64,000 bases of DNA from Methylonatrum sp040877625 (GCA_040877625.1 JBBDNK010000011.1:62001-126000), one strand, 5' to 3'; numbered from the stretch's first letter, positions 35,534 through 44,458 are shown. The notes: generated by a model not told the origin, from the sequence alone. Program-made: numbers and translations.

Positions 35534-36334
35534 ATGACGGATATATTGCCCGTTCACTATCTGGATTATCTGCCGATCTGGGCCGTATTCCTCCTCTCCA
35601 TCATTTTTCTGTTCGGTTTCAGCGAGATTGGTTCTCGTATTGGCAGACGACGGCAATCCACCGACATGGGAGAATCCTCACAGAGCGAGGTGATCATGGG
35701 TGCATTGCTCGGACTGCTGGCCTTCATGCTCGCCTTTTCCTTCGGTATCGCGGAGGCCCGTTATGAAGCACGCAAGCAGGCGGTTCTCGACGAGGCCAAT
35801 GCTATCGGTACGACCTGGCTACGTTCCCGGATGTTGCCAGCCCCGCACTCCTCGCAAATCCTGCCGCTCCTGAAACGCTATGTGGACATGCGCATCGCAG
35901 GCGCGGGCTCGGAGTCGGTCGAGGAACTTCGCGAGGCCCTGGACCATTCAACGGAGTTGCACGAAAAGCTGTGGCGGCATGTGGTCACCCTGGGCAGGGA
36001 CCACTCCCGCTCCATCACGCTTGGATTGTTCATCGACTCACTTAACGACGTCATCGATCTCCATGAGACGCGGGTAACAATTGCCCACTACCGGATGCCG
36101 ACCAGTATCTGGGTAGCGCTCTACCTCATCGCCTTTGCGGCAATGACGATGGTGGGTTTGCATGCCGGGCTGTCCGGCGGACGCAGCCTGTTGGTGACGG
36201 TGCTGTTGACGGCGACGCTGGCAATGGCCATTTCATTCGTTATCGATCTCGACCGACCCAGCCAGACCCTGTTCAGCGTGAGTCAGCAATCGCTGATGGA
36301 CCTGCGGGAGACTATGGACCATCCGGCACGGTGA
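35534..36334 (+). CDS. DUF4239 (bestrophin-like) membrane protein
   Basis: The 266 residues fit the DUF4239 family of bestrophin-like integral membrane proteins of unknown role. There are two N-terminal hydrophobic segments (about 14-30 and 52-72), a polar helical middle that includes EARKQAVLDEANAIGTTWLRSRML (typical of the family), and two C-terminal segments (about 192-212 and 218-236). It lies about 60 bp after the Ycf45-like gene on the same strand. Confidence 0.83.
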   Translation: MTDILPVHYLDYLPIWAVFLLSIIFLFGFSEIGSRIGRRRQSTDMGESSQSEVIMGALLGLLAFMLAFSFGIAEARYEARKQAVLDEANAIGTTWLRSRMLPAPHSSQILPLLKRYVDMRIAGAGSESVEELREALDHSTELHEKLWRHVVTLGRDHSRSITLGLFIDSLNDVIDLHETRVTIAHYRMPTSIWVALYLIAFAAMTMVGLHAGLSGGRSLLVTVLLTATLAMAISFVIDLDRPSQTLFSVSQQSLMDLRETMDHPAR

Positions 36335-36352
36335 GCGAGTAACGCCCGCCAC

Positions 36353-37828
36353 TCACGTACCACAGAAGGTGCGGAAGACCTGCTCGTGAGCCGCTGCCGG
36401 CTGTTCATGGCGTTCGCGGCCCGGTTGAACCGTGAACGGCCGGGCGAGCACCTCGTTCAGCGCCTCGAAGGCCGCAAAGTCGTCGTCTTCCGCGGCTTCG
36501 ATCATCTGCTCGACCAGGTGATTTCGGGGAATGTAGAGAGGATTGACCGCCCCCATTCGCTCGGCAATGTCCGCTGGAGACCGGGCTTCGACAGCAAGCC
36601 GCTCACGCCAACGCCTCAGCCATTCCAGGACAGATTCCGGTCGCTCGAACAACGCGAGCAACGCAGGATCGGCCGCTGGTGATTCGGCGCACGCCGAGAG
36701 CCGACGGAAGGTCAGCGTAAAGTCGGCACGGCCGGCATGCATGGCCTTGAGCAGGGATTCCGCGAGCTCGAAATCCCCCTCCTCTTCCCGGGCCAGGCCG
36801 AGCTTGGCCCGCATCTCGACCAGGCACGCCGCCTGATACTGCTCGGGAAAACGCTGGATCAGCTCGTTGGCGGGCTCGACCGCCTTTTCCTGACTGTCAT
36901 CGATCAGCGGCAGCAGCGTTTCGGCCAGACGCGCCATATTCCACTGGGCGATGCCCGGCTGGTTGCCGTAGGCATAGCGACCGTGCTGATCGATCGAGCT
37001 GAAGACGGTACCGGGGTCATAGACGTCCATGAACGCGCAGGGCCCATAGTCGATGGTCTCGCCCGAGACCGAAACGTTGTCGGTATTCATCACACCATGG
37101 ATAAAGCCGACGCTCATCCACTTCGCCACCAGCGCCGCCTGACGTTCCTGTACCGCCGCGATCAGTGCCAGAGGGCGTTGATCCTCGGCCACATCCGCCA
37201 GGTGCGGATAATGGCGTTCGATCACATGCTCGGCCAGTACGCGCAGCCCTTCGACATCACCGCGGGCAGCAAAGTACTGAAACGTGCCGACGCGGATATG
37301 GCTTGCCGCCACCCGCGTCAGGACGGCGCCGGGCAGAGCTGTCTCACGGTACACGCGTTGACCGGTCGTTACCGCCGCCAGCGACCGGGTGGTCGGGATA
37401 CCCATCGCGTGCATGGCCTCGCTGACCACGTACTCCCGCAGCACCGGCCCCAGCGGCGCCCGGCCGTCACCGCCGCGCGAAAATGGCGTGCGTCCGGCAC
37501 CCTTCAGCTGAATGTCCCGCAGCCGCCCGTGCCGGTCGACCACCTCGCCAAGCAAAACCGCACGGCCATCCCCCAGCCGTGGCACAAACCCGCCGAACTG
37601 ATGCCCGGCATAAGCCTGGGCCAGGGGCTCCACCCCAGGCGGCAGGGCGTTACCGGAAAAATATCTGGCGGCCTGTTCCTTAGCCAGGGCCTGCGCATCG
37701 AAGCCCAGTTCCTCCGCCAGTGGCCGATTGAAGCCGACCAGACGCGGCGACGTGACGGGCTCGGGCGTGAAACGCTCGTAAAAGCGCTCCGGCAGGTGGC
37801 TGTAACGAAGGCTGAACTCGGGGAACAT
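36353..37828 (-). CDS. selO: Protein adenylyltransferase SelO (YdiU)
   Basis: SelO is a pseudokinase-fold enzyme that transfers AMP to Ser, Thr or Tyr of proteins and is linked to redox stress. The 491 residues show AYAGHQFGGFVPRLGDGRAVLLGE, QLKGAGRTPFSRGGDGRAPLGPVLREYVVSEAMHAMG and GFIHGVMNTDNVSVSGETIDYGPCAFMD, all hallmark motifs. The C-terminus is RTFCGT, with the conserved near-terminal Cys where animal SelO has selenocysteine. GGAG lies five bases before the ATG. It is transcribed away from the dispersed repeat at 37905. Confidence 0.95.
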   Translation of the reverse strand: MFPEFSLRYSHLPERFYERFTPEPVTSPRLVGFNRPLAEELGFDAQALAKEQAARYFSGNALPPGVEPLAQAYAGHQFGGFVPRLGDGRAVLLGEVVDRHGRLRDIQLKGAGRTPFSRGGDGRAPLGPVLREYVVSEAMHAMGIPTTRSLAAVTTGQRVYRETALPGAVLTRVAASHIRVGTFQYFAARGDVEGLRVLAEHVIERHYPHLADVAEDQRPLALIAAVQERQAALVAKWMSVGFIHGVMNTDNVSVSGETIDYGPCAFMDVYDPGTVFSSIDQHGRYAYGNQPGIAQWNMARLAETLLPLIDDSQEKAVEPANELIQRFPEQYQAACLVEMRAKLGLAREEEGDFELAESLLKAMHAGRADFTLTFRRLSACAESPAADPALLALFERPESVLEWLRRWRERLAVEARSPADIAERMGAVNPLYIPRNHLVEQMIEAAEDDDFAAFEALNEVLARPFTVQPGRERHEQPAAAHEQVFRTFCGT

Positions 37829-37904
37829 ACAGGCTCCAGAATGACCATGTGCAGAACGTGGTGGAACAGATGTTGAGACTGCTGCGTATTTATCAAGGTA
37901 TCGA

Positions 37905-37929
37905 TCAAGGGAGCCTCTGATCTATTCCC
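37905..37929 (-). repeat. Dispersed repeat, copy 2 (partial)
   Basis: Twenty-five bases (minus strand GGGAATAGATCAGAGGCTCC plus CTTGA) match the corresponding part of copy 1 at 26352-26376 with two or three differences, and 20 bases are identical to copy 3 at 60013-60032. The other end of the 37-bp unit is missing here. It lies between the selO start and the MFS gene end. Confidence 0.75.
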
Positions 37930-37989
37930 GGGTAACTCACCCGCATACTGCCGGGGAATTCGATGGGTGTCCCGCGACGCCGATCGAAC

Positions 37990-39588
37990 TCACGCCTGAG
38001 CCTTGCCGGAGGCGTCAAGCGCATCGTTGCCTGCTGAAGCCGCCGGTGACGGCGTCACCGGCAGGTGACGAAGGTACAAGGCCGTGAACACAGCGGTGGC
38101 GGCCAGAATGACCGCGCCGATGGCGGCATTAACGTGCAATGCCGCGTTGAACGCGCCCTGTGCCGCCGCGAACAGCTGGGCACCCGCCTCGGCCGGCAGT
38201 TCATTTGCCGCTGCCAGCGCCCCGCCGAGGGTATCGATGGCGGCGGTGGCGAGCGCGGGCGGTATATCGGCGGGCAGTGCGTCGGCGAGGCTCCACCGAT
38301 ACACCGCGGCGCCGATGCTGCCGATGACCGCAACTCCCAATGCCATGCCCAGCTCGGCGGCCGTCTCCGATGTTGCCGAGGCGGCCCCGGCCTTGTCCGC
38401 GGACGCCGAACTGACCACCAGATCGGTGCCGAGTATCATCATCGGCATCACTCCCACGCCCAGAATGAGGCTGCCGAGCATGAGCAGGAGCAGGCTGTTG
38501 GCGCCACCGACCTGGGTCATGACGAGCAACCCCGACCCGGCAAACAGCAGGCCGGCCGGAATCAGCCGGGCCGGGCGCAGGCGTTGTGCAAGCGCCGGCA
38601 CCAACATCGCGGCAAAAACCTGAATCACCGTCGCCGGCAGCATGACCAGGCCCGCCTTCAGGGGTGACAGCCCGAGCACGCCCTGCAGGTGCTGAAACAC
38701 CATCAGCCAGGCGCCGGAGAGCGCCAGTATGGTCAGCAGCATGGCCGCCACCGCCGTGCTGAACGCACGGTTGGCAAACAGGTCGAGGTCGAACATCGGC
38801 TCGGCGAGCCGGCGCTGGCGACGAACGAAAACCAACCCGATCCCAAGCCCCACCACCACCGAAAGCACGGACACCATGGCGACGCCGTACCTGGCCATAT
38901 CCTTCAAGCCGTACATCACCGCCAGCAAGCTGGAAATGCACAGCAGCGCACTGAGCAAGTCAAGCTGACCGGCGTTGTCGTCACGAAACTCGGGCAGCAG
39001 CAGCGGTCCTGCAATCAGCAATAACGCCATCACCGGCACCCCGAGCAGGAAGACGGCGCCCCACCAGAAGAATTCGAGAATGGCGCCGCCCACGAGCGGG
39101 CCTAGGGCGCTGCCCACCATGAAACCCATCATCCAGACGGTGATGGCGAATGTTCGTTCGCTGTTCACCTGGAACATATTGCGAATCAGGGAGAGCGTCG
39201 ACGGCATCAGGGTGGCGCCCGCAATACCCAGCAAGGCGCGCGTCGCAATCAGCATCTCGGCGCTGGTGGAAAATGCCGCCATGACCGAGGCGACACCAAA
39301 TGCGACAGCGCCGCCGAGCAGCAGCCGCCGGCGGCCAATGCGATCACCCAGTGTGCCCATGGTGATCAGGAAGCCGGCGATCATGAAGCCGTAGATATCC
39401 AGGATCCACAGCAACTGCGCGCTGGTGGGCCGCAGCGCGGCGCTGAGATGCGGCACGGCCAAGTGCAGCACGGTCATGTCCAGGGCGAGCAGCACCGTCG
39501 GCAGCATCAATACGGCCAGGCCCCACCACTCGCGTACGGTAGCCGGCCGGGGCGCCGCGGAGTCGGAGCCAATAATGGCAGTCGTCAT
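37990..39588 (-). CDS. DHA2-family (14-helix) MFS drug exporter
   Basis: A 532-residue major-facilitator antiporter resembling SmvA/QacA-type exporters of cationic biocides. About fourteen hydrophobic segments are visible. The DHA2 motifs are LDMTVLHLAVPHLSAALRPTSAQLLWILDIYGF in helix 1-2, GTLGDRIGRRRLLLGG in the first loop (motif A), and GSALGPLVGGAILEFFWWGAVF in helix 5 (motif C). The C-terminal tail is Ala-rich. AAAGGA lies five bases before ATG 39588. Its start overlaps the stop of a 32-codon upstream ORF, so translation may be coupled. Substrate is not evident. Confidence 0.92.
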   Translation of the reverse strand: MTTAIIGSDSAAPRPATVREWWGLAVLMLPTVLLALDMTVLHLAVPHLSAALRPTSAQLLWILDIYGFMIAGFLITMGTLGDRIGRRRLLLGGAVAFGVASVMAAFSTSAEMLIATRALLGIAGATLMPSTLSLIRNMFQVNSERTFAITVWMMGFMVGSALGPLVGGAILEFFWWGAVFLLGVPVMALLLIAGPLLLPEFRDDNAGQLDLLSALLCISSLLAVMYGLKDMARYGVAMVSVLSVVVGLGIGLVFVRRQRRLAEPMFDLDLFANRAFSTAVAAMLLTILALSGAWLMVFQHLQGVLGLSPLKAGLVMLPATVIQVFAAMLVPALAQRLRPARLIPAGLLFAGSGLLVMTQVGGANSLLLLMLGSLILGVGVMPMMILGTDLVVSSASADKAGAASATSETAAELGMALGVAVIGSIGAAVYRWSLADALPADIPPALATAAIDTLGGALAAANELPAEAGAQLFAAAQGAFNAALHVNAAIGAVILAATAVFTALYLRHLPVTPSPAASAGNDALDASGKAQA

Positions 39589-39683
39589 TGGATTCCTTTT
39601 ACAAAAGTGGTCTGCGTCAGGTCGAGTTCCACCTCGAAGCTGACCGCACCGCAGCGGCAACTGCAGTGGTGGGTCCCAAGCAT
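39585..39683 (-). CDS. 32-residue Cys-rich mini-ORF coupled to the MFS gene
   Basis: A short ORF starts at ATG 39683 behind a strong GGAGGGTGAAACC site. It encodes MLGTHHCSCRCGAVSFEVEL followed by twelve residues, and its TGA overlaps the MFS ATG (ATGA). The CxCG..SFEVE start resembles the first strand of GFA-type (Mss4-like zinc) proteins, which are normally over 100 residues, so it may be a truncated relic. The good ribosome-binding site and stop/start overlap also fit a leader peptide that couples translation to the exporter. It is too short for standard gene callers. Confidence 0.55.
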   Translation of the reverse strand: MLGTHHCSCRCGAVSFEVELDLTQTTFVKGIQ

Positions 39684-39716
39684 GGTTTCACCCTCCAGTT
39701 CACACCAACGCGTTAC

Positions 39717-39732
39717 AACGTGTGCGAACGTT
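39717..39732. promoter_or_regulatory. Possible operator upstream of the mini-ORF/MFS unit
   Basis: AACGT-GTGCGA-ACGTT is an inverted repeat with 5-bp arms about 35 bp before the mini-ORF ATG. A smaller palindrome CGTTACAACG (39711-39720) overlaps it. A TetR-type repressor site would suit an exporter gene, but no regulator gene is adjacent and the arms are short. Confidence 0.25.
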
Positions 39733-39793
39733 AGATGATAGTCGTTTTACCTGCTTGGGATTCGACTGTTAAGGAGACACTAGAGTCAGCTGC

Positions 39794-40021
39794 TTAAGGG
39801 GTGTGGGTCGCGTCCGATACTTTGCGCTCCGGCTGAACACCATTCTCTTCCCTGCAGCGGCTTCGGTCGCCGCCGCAAACTCCGCACTCCCCGCCCAGGC
39901 CGACGGCACCCAGCCCCCCGCACGACCCTTTCACGGGCTTGTTCGACAGGATCACGCCGATGGCCATGCCGGCGAACAGCAGACCGAACAGCACGATGGC
40001 GGCGAGTATGGTGGTCAGCAT
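39794..40021 (-). CDS. nqrM: Na+-NQR maturation factor NqrM (DUF539)
   Basis: NqrM is a small membrane protein needed to assemble the sodium-pumping NADH:quinone reductase, probably by delivering iron for the NqrD/NqrE centre. The 75 residues have one membrane helix (about 5-25) and then the Cys-rich motif NKPVKGSCGGLGAVGLGGECGVCGG. It ends the nqr operon: its ATG shares one base with the apbE stop codon. Confidence 0.93.
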   Translation of the reverse strand: MLTTILAAIVLFGLLFAGMAIGVILSNKPVKGSCGGLGAVGLGGECGVCGGDRSRCREENGVQPERKVSDATHTP

Positions 40022-41058
40022 CAGTCGGCCTCTCCGTCGAGGTAGGGGGAAAACGCCGGTGTCATCCGTTCCCTGACCGTGCCGTTATCCCGTATCAGTA
40101 ACAGTACTGCCAGGTCCCGGTCGCGCGCAAATGCGTAGCCGGCCTCTGCGCCCAGCGCGGTAATCGCGGTGGCCAGGCCGTCGGCCTGTGTGCAGCTGTC
40201 ATGCAGTACAGTGACCGAAACCACGTCCTGCGGGATGGGGTAACCGGTACGTGGGTCTATGGTGTGGGAGTACTCGCGGTCCTGATCGCGGAAGAAGTTG
40301 CGGTAGCTGCCGGAGGTCGCCACCGCCTTGTCGCCGGGCTCAATGATGCTGTGGACGGCACGCTGCCCGGGGCCGGGCCGTTCGATACCGATGCGCCAGC
40401 GTTGGCCGTCGGGCTTGCGGCCGCGCACCCGCATGTCGCCGCCGATATCGACCAGATAGGCAGTGGTGCCGCGCTGCTCCAACCGGCCGGCGATCAGGTC
40501 CACGGCGTAGCCCTTGGCGATGGAGGACAGGTCCAGGTAGACGCCGCCCCGCTGGGTGAGCGTGCGGGTGTCTGGGTTCAGTCCAAGCTGCTGCCAGCCG
40601 ACGCGGGCGCGGGCGGCCTTGATGTCTTCGATGGCGGGCGGCTCGGCGCGTGCCCCGTCCGGCCCGAAGCCCCACAGGTTGACCAACGGCCCCACCGTCG
40701 GGTCGTAGGCGCCGCCGGTTTGCGCGGCCAGTTGCATCGACGCTCGCAGAACGTCGCTGAATTCCGGCGGCACGGTGATGGACTCCCCCGCCGCCGCCCG
40801 ATTGAAGCGGCTGATGTGGGAATCCTCCCGGTAGGTGCTCATCTGCGCGTTCACGGCCTCAAGCGCGGCTTCGATATCTTCGCGGACGCGCCCGGCATCG
40901 GCAGCGGAGTTCGGCGGCACATACTTGACCGTCCAGGTCGTGCCCATGGTGGGGCCGGAGATCTCCTGTATCCGTGGTGCCTTCTCGCAGGCGGCGAGCA
41001 GCACGCACAGGCCGACAAGCAGCGCCCGCAGCTGCGGCATGCGCCTGGCGACGGCCAT
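40021..41058 (-). CDS. apbE: FAD:protein FMN transferase ApbE
   Basis: ApbE is a periplasmic lipoprotein that covalently attaches FMN to Thr or Ser in NqrB and NqrC. The 345-residue protein has lipobox LLAAC (Cys about 23), the N-terminal GPTMGTTWTVKY, YDPTVGPLVNLWGFGP, LDLSSIAKGYAVDLI and VDIGGDMRVRG, then a C-terminal SHTIDPRTGYPI with the Mg-binding region. The ATG at 41058 is preceded by GGGGG; the longer frame overlaps nqrF. It is embedded between nqrF and nqrM, which ties it to Nqr flavinylation. Confidence 0.95.
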   Translation of the reverse strand: MAVARRMPQLRALLVGLCVLLAACEKAPRIQEISGPTMGTTWTVKYVPPNSAADAGRVREDIEAALEAVNAQMSTYREDSHISRFNRAAAGESITVPPEFSDVLRASMQLAAQTGGAYDPTVGPLVNLWGFGPDGARAEPPAIEDIKAARARVGWQQLGLNPDTRTLTQRGGVYLDLSSIAKGYAVDLIAGRLEQRGTTAYLVDIGGDMRVRGRKPDGQRWRIGIERPGPGQRAVHSIIEPGDKAVATSGSYRNFFRDQDREYSHTIDPRTGYPIPQDVVSVTVLHDSCTQADGLATAITALGAEAGYAFARDRDLAVLLLIRDNGTVRERMTPAFSPYLDGEAD

Positions 41059-41059
41059 G

Positions 41060-42292
41060 TCAGCCCCCAAAATCATCCAGCAGTATGTTTTCCGGTTCCA
41101 CGCCCAGGTCGGTGAGCATCTTGATGGCGGAGGCATTCATGATCGGTGGTCCGCAGAGGTAGTATTCGCAATCCTCGGGGGCCGGGTGGTCCTTGAGGTA
41201 GTTGTCGTAGAGCACCTGGTGGATGAAGCCGGTGAGGCCTTCCCAGTTGTCCTCGGGTAGCGGGTCGGACAGTGCCAGATGCCATGTAAAGTTTTCATGG
41301 TCCGCTGCCAGCCTGTCGAAGTCCTCGACGTAGAACGCCTCCCGGTACGAGCGGGCACCGTACCAGAAGGTGATCTTGCGTTTGCTGTAGAGCCGCAGCA
41401 GCTGGTCGAAGATATGCGAGCGCATGGGCGCCATACCGGCACCGCCGCCGATAAATACCATCTCCGCATCGGTCTCCTTGGCGTAGAACTCGCCGAACGG
41501 GCCGAACACGGTGAGCTTGTCGCCGGGCTTGAGGCTGAACGTATAGGATGACATCTTGCCCGGCGGTATGTCCTTGCTCGCCCCCGGCGGCGGCGTAGCG
41601 ATGCGGACATTGAACTTGAGAAGACCTCGCTCCTCCGGGTAGTTGGCCATGGAGTAGGCGCGGATCACCTCGCCGTCGCTCTCGCAGTCCAGGTCGAACA
41701 GGTTCATCCGCTCCCAGTCGGCGCGAAACTGCTCGGGAATGTCGAAATCCTGGAATTTGACGTGAAACGGCGGTGTTTCCATCTGCACGAAGCCGCCGGC
41801 GCGGAAATCCACCTCCTCCCCCTCCGGCAGCTTCAGCACCAGTTCCTTGATGAAGGTGGCGACGTTGTCATTGGAGATGACTTCGCACTCCCACTTTTTC
41901 ACCTCGAAGAATTCCGGCGCCACGATGATTTTCAGGTCTCGCTTCACAGCTACCTGGCAGGACAACCGATAGCCCGCGCGCACCTCCTTGCGCGTGAAAT
42001 GGTCGACCTCGGTGGGCAGGATATCGCCGCCGCCCTCCACCACCTGGCAACGGCACTGGCCGCAGGTGCCGCCGCCGCCGCAGGCGGAGGACAGGAAGAT
42101 GCCCTTGGCGGCGAGGGTAGTCAGCAGCTTGCCGCCGGCGGACGTCTCCACGCTCTTGTCGGGGTCGCCGTTGATCTCAATGCGCACATCGCCGCTGCTC
42201 ACCAGGCGCGAACGGGCGGCGAGTATCATCAGCACCAGTACCAGCACCACGCCGGTAAAGGTTGCCACGCCGAACATAATCTCGAATGCCAT
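41060..42292 (-). CDS. nqrF: Na+-translocating NADH-quinone reductase subunit F
   Basis: NqrF is the NADH-oxidising subunit. The 410 residues have one N-terminal membrane helix (about 5-25). A ferredoxin-like [2Fe-2S] domain carries CGGGGTCGQC and a later Cys (CRC/LSC region). FAD and NADH domains follow, with RAYSMANYPEERG (FAD), FIGGGAGMAPMRSHIFDQL and FWYGARSYREAFYVEDF (NADH). The final residues YYLCGPPIMNASAIKMLTDLGVEPENILLDDFG are family-typical. GGAGAGAAC precedes the ATG. Confidence 0.97.
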   Translation of the reverse strand: MAFEIMFGVATFTGVVLVLVLMILAARSRLVSSGDVRIEINGDPDKSVETSAGGKLLTTLAAKGIFLSSACGGGGTCGQCRCQVVEGGGDILPTEVDHFTRKEVRAGYRLSCQVAVKRDLKIIVAPEFFEVKKWECEVISNDNVATFIKELVLKLPEGEEVDFRAGGFVQMETPPFHVKFQDFDIPEQFRADWERMNLFDLDCESDGEVIRAYSMANYPEERGLLKFNVRIATPPPGASKDIPPGKMSSYTFSLKPGDKLTVFGPFGEFYAKETDAEMVFIGGGAGMAPMRSHIFDQLLRLYSKRKITFWYGARSYREAFYVEDFDRLAADHENFTWHLALSDPLPEDNWEGLTGFIHQVLYDNYLKDHPAPEDCEYYLCGPPIMNASAIKMLTDLGVEPENILLDDFGG

Positions 42293-42328
42293 GTTCTCTC
42301 CCCGGTGCGGCTAGCGCGCTGTCTCACA

Positions 42329-42949
42329 CTAGAGCTGCACCCCCGCGAAGGACATGAAGCCGAGCGACATCAGCCCCACCACCACAAAAGTGATCCCCAG
42401 CCCCTTGAGGCCGTCCGGCACGTCGCTGTACTTGAGCTTCTCCCGGATCGCCGCCAACAGCACGATGGCCAGCGCCCAACCGGTACCCGCGCCGAAGCCG
42501 AACACCACGCTCTCACCGAAACTGTAGTGCCGCTCCACCATGAACAGGCTGGCGCCGAGAATGGCGCAGTTGACGGTGATCAGCGGCAGGAAAATGCCCA
42601 GCGCGTTGTAGAGGGAGGGTACGTACTTGTCGAGGATCATCTCCAGGATCTGCACCAGCGCCGCAATCACGCCGATGTAACAGAGCAGGCCGAGGAAGCG
42701 CATGTCCAGGCTTTCAAGCGCGGCGATACCCGTCCAGGCCAGGGCACCTTCATCCAGCAGGTTGTGCAGCAGCAGATTGTTCACCGGTACGGTGATGGTG
42801 AGCACTACCACAACCGCGATGCCCAGCCCGAGCGCCGTCTCCACCTTCTTGGAAATGGCCAGGAAGGTGCACATGCCCAGAAAGAAGGCCAGCGCCATGT
42901 TCTCGACGAACACGGCGCGTATGAAGAGGCTCAGATAGTGCTCGAACAC
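42329..42949 (-). CDS. nqrE: Na+-translocating NADH-quinone reductase subunit E
   Basis: NqrE is one of two homologous membrane subunits (with NqrD) that together hold a membrane-embedded iron centre and help form the sodium path. The 206 residues form six hydrophobic helices. Conserved features are FVENMALAFFLGMCTFLAISKK with its Cys near residue 27, and FLPLITVNCAILGASLF with the second key Cys. The start is GTG at 42949 behind GGAG. It is 18 bp from nqrD. Confidence 0.96.
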   Translation of the reverse strand: MFEHYLSLFIRAVFVENMALAFFLGMCTFLAISKKVETALGLGIAVVVVLTITVPVNNLLLHNLLDEGALAWTGIAALESLDMRFLGLLCYIGVIAALVQILEMILDKYVPSLYNALGIFLPLITVNCAILGASLFMVERHYSFGESVVFGFGAGTGWALAIVLLAAIREKLKYSDVPDGLKGLGITFVVVGLMSLGFMSFAGVQL

Positions 42950-42967
42950 ATCCTGCTCCCTGGCGTA

Positions 42968-43636
42968 TCAGAACGCCTCACTGGTGCGCGAGTTGGGCGC
43001 GATCTCGAACGGCTGCTTTTCCACCTGTTCCGATTTCCACTCGCGCAACAACCAGATAAACCCGCCGATCAGGAAGAACGCGCTCGGCGGCAGCAGCATC
43101 AGACCGTTGGGCATATACCAGCCGCCCTCGCCCACCGTTCGCATTATTTCCACCCCCATCAATGAACCGGAGCCGAGCAGCTCACGGCAGGTGCCGACGA
43201 ACAGAAGCACCACCGAGTAGCCCAGTGAGTTGCCCAGACCGTCGACCGCCGACAACAGCGGCGGATTGTTCATGGCGAAGGCCTCGGTGCGGCCGAGGAC
43301 GATGCAATTGGTGATGATCAGGCCCACGAACACCGACAACTGCCGGCTGATTTCGTAGGCAAAAGCCTGGAGGAGCTGATCCACCAGGATCACCAGCGAC
43401 GTGATGATGGTCATCTGCACGATGATGCGGATGTTGGCCGGAATATGTGTGCGGATGATGCTGACGAAGTAGTTGGAGAACGTCACCACGAAGATGACCG
43501 CCAGACACATGGTAATGGTGGTCTGCAGCGTGGTGGTAATCGCCAGCGCCGAACAGATGCCGAGGATCTGCAACGCAATGGGATTGTTGTTGAAAATCGG
43601 CTGGAACAGGACATCCTTCGCTTTCAATGCTGCCAT
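42968..43636 (-). CDS. nqrD: Na+-translocating NADH-quinone reductase subunit D
   Basis: NqrD pairs with NqrE around the intramembrane iron centre. The 222 residues show six membrane segments. The conserved LQILGICSALAITTTLQTTITM carries the first Cys, and VGLIITNCIVLGRTEAFAMNN the second. GGGAGG precedes the ATG. Its start lies inside the last 13 bases of nqrC, indicating translational coupling. Confidence 0.96.
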   Translation of the reverse strand: MAALKAKDVLFQPIFNNNPIALQILGICSALAITTTLQTTITMCLAVIFVVTFSNYFVSIIRTHIPANIRIIVQMTIITSLVILVDQLLQAFAYEISRQLSVFVGLIITNCIVLGRTEAFAMNNPPLLSAVDGLGNSLGYSVVLLFVGTCRELLGSGSLMGVEIMRTVGEGGWYMPNGLMLLPPSAFFLIGGFIWLLREWKSEQVEKQPFEIAPNSRTSEAF

Positions 43637-44454
43637 GATTGCCTCCCGAGAGTCCTTGGGGGTGCCCTTGAGATTCTGGGCCCACCGCTCTGGTGTAGTT
43701 CGCGCATGCGCTGCAGATAAGCGCCGAAGCCTGCCTCTCCCGCCCAGAAACGCACCAGGTTGTTGACGCCGTTGGTGGTGAGCGAGGCACCGGAAAGGCC
43801 GTCCACCAGGTGCTCCGGTTCGGCTGCGCCGTCGCCGACCTTGCCCTTCAGTACCCGAATCGCGAGGTCACCCTGCGCGTCGAACAGCTTCTTGCCCTGC
43901 CACGTCTGTTGCCAGCGCGGGTTGTCGATTTCGCCGCCCAGTCCCGGTGTTTCGCCATGTTCGAAGAAGCCGATGCCGGCCACGGTGTTGGCATCCCGCT
44001 CCAGGGCGAGGAAGCCGTACATGGTCGACCACAGGCCGTAGCCGTGGACCGGCAGGATGATGCGGTGCAATTCGCCGCCGTCGTCGAAGACCAGATAGAC
44101 CTCCGCCACCCTCGCCTGACGGCGGATGCTGGCCGGGTCCGGCGTTACCGTCCGGCTCTGCTCCACGTCGCGGGCGGCGCGGCGCTGGTCATATTCGTCC
44201 GGCCGCTGCACATAGTCGCCGGTCTCGATATCGACGAACCGGCGCTCAATGGTCTCGAAGGCGGCCCGCACGTCCATGCCCGGCTGATACATGCCTGCGG
44301 CCTGCAGAATGTGCAACTGACGGTACTGCATACGGTTCTCAGCCTGGAACGGGCGCAGGCCCACGGATGAGGTCGCGACCACCACCGCGCACACCAGGCA
44401 GACCAGGAACGCGACCCGCAGGGTGTTGCCGATCGATTCGCGGTTTGCGGCCAT
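43624..44454 (-). CDS. nqrC: Na+-translocating NADH-quinone reductase subunit C
   Basis: NqrC carries a covalent periplasmic FMN. The 276-residue protein has one N-terminal membrane helix (about 12-32) and an FMN-binding domain with LPVHGYGLWSTMYGFLAL and GETPGLGGEIDNPRWQQTW. The attachment motif reads DGLSGASLTTNGV. The classical NqrC motif is SGAT, with Thr as the FMN acceptor, so here the acceptor position (codon 43783-43785) is Ser. ApbE-type transfer to Ser is known for the motif class, so activity is expected. GGAGG lies upstream of the ATG. Confidence 0.95.
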   Translation of the reverse strand: MAANRESIGNTLRVAFLVCLVCAVVVATSSVGLRPFQAENRMQYRQLHILQAAGMYQPGMDVRAAFETIERRFVDIETGDYVQRPDEYDQRRAARDVEQSRTVTPDPASIRRQARVAEVYLVFDDGGELHRIILPVHGYGLWSTMYGFLALERDANTVAGIGFFEHGETPGLGGEIDNPRWQQTWQGKKLFDAQGDLAIRVLKGKVGDGAAEPEHLVDGLSGASLTTNGVNNLVRFWAGEAGFGAYLQRMRELHQSGGPRISRAPPRTLGRQSWQH

Positions 44455-44458
44455 GGCC

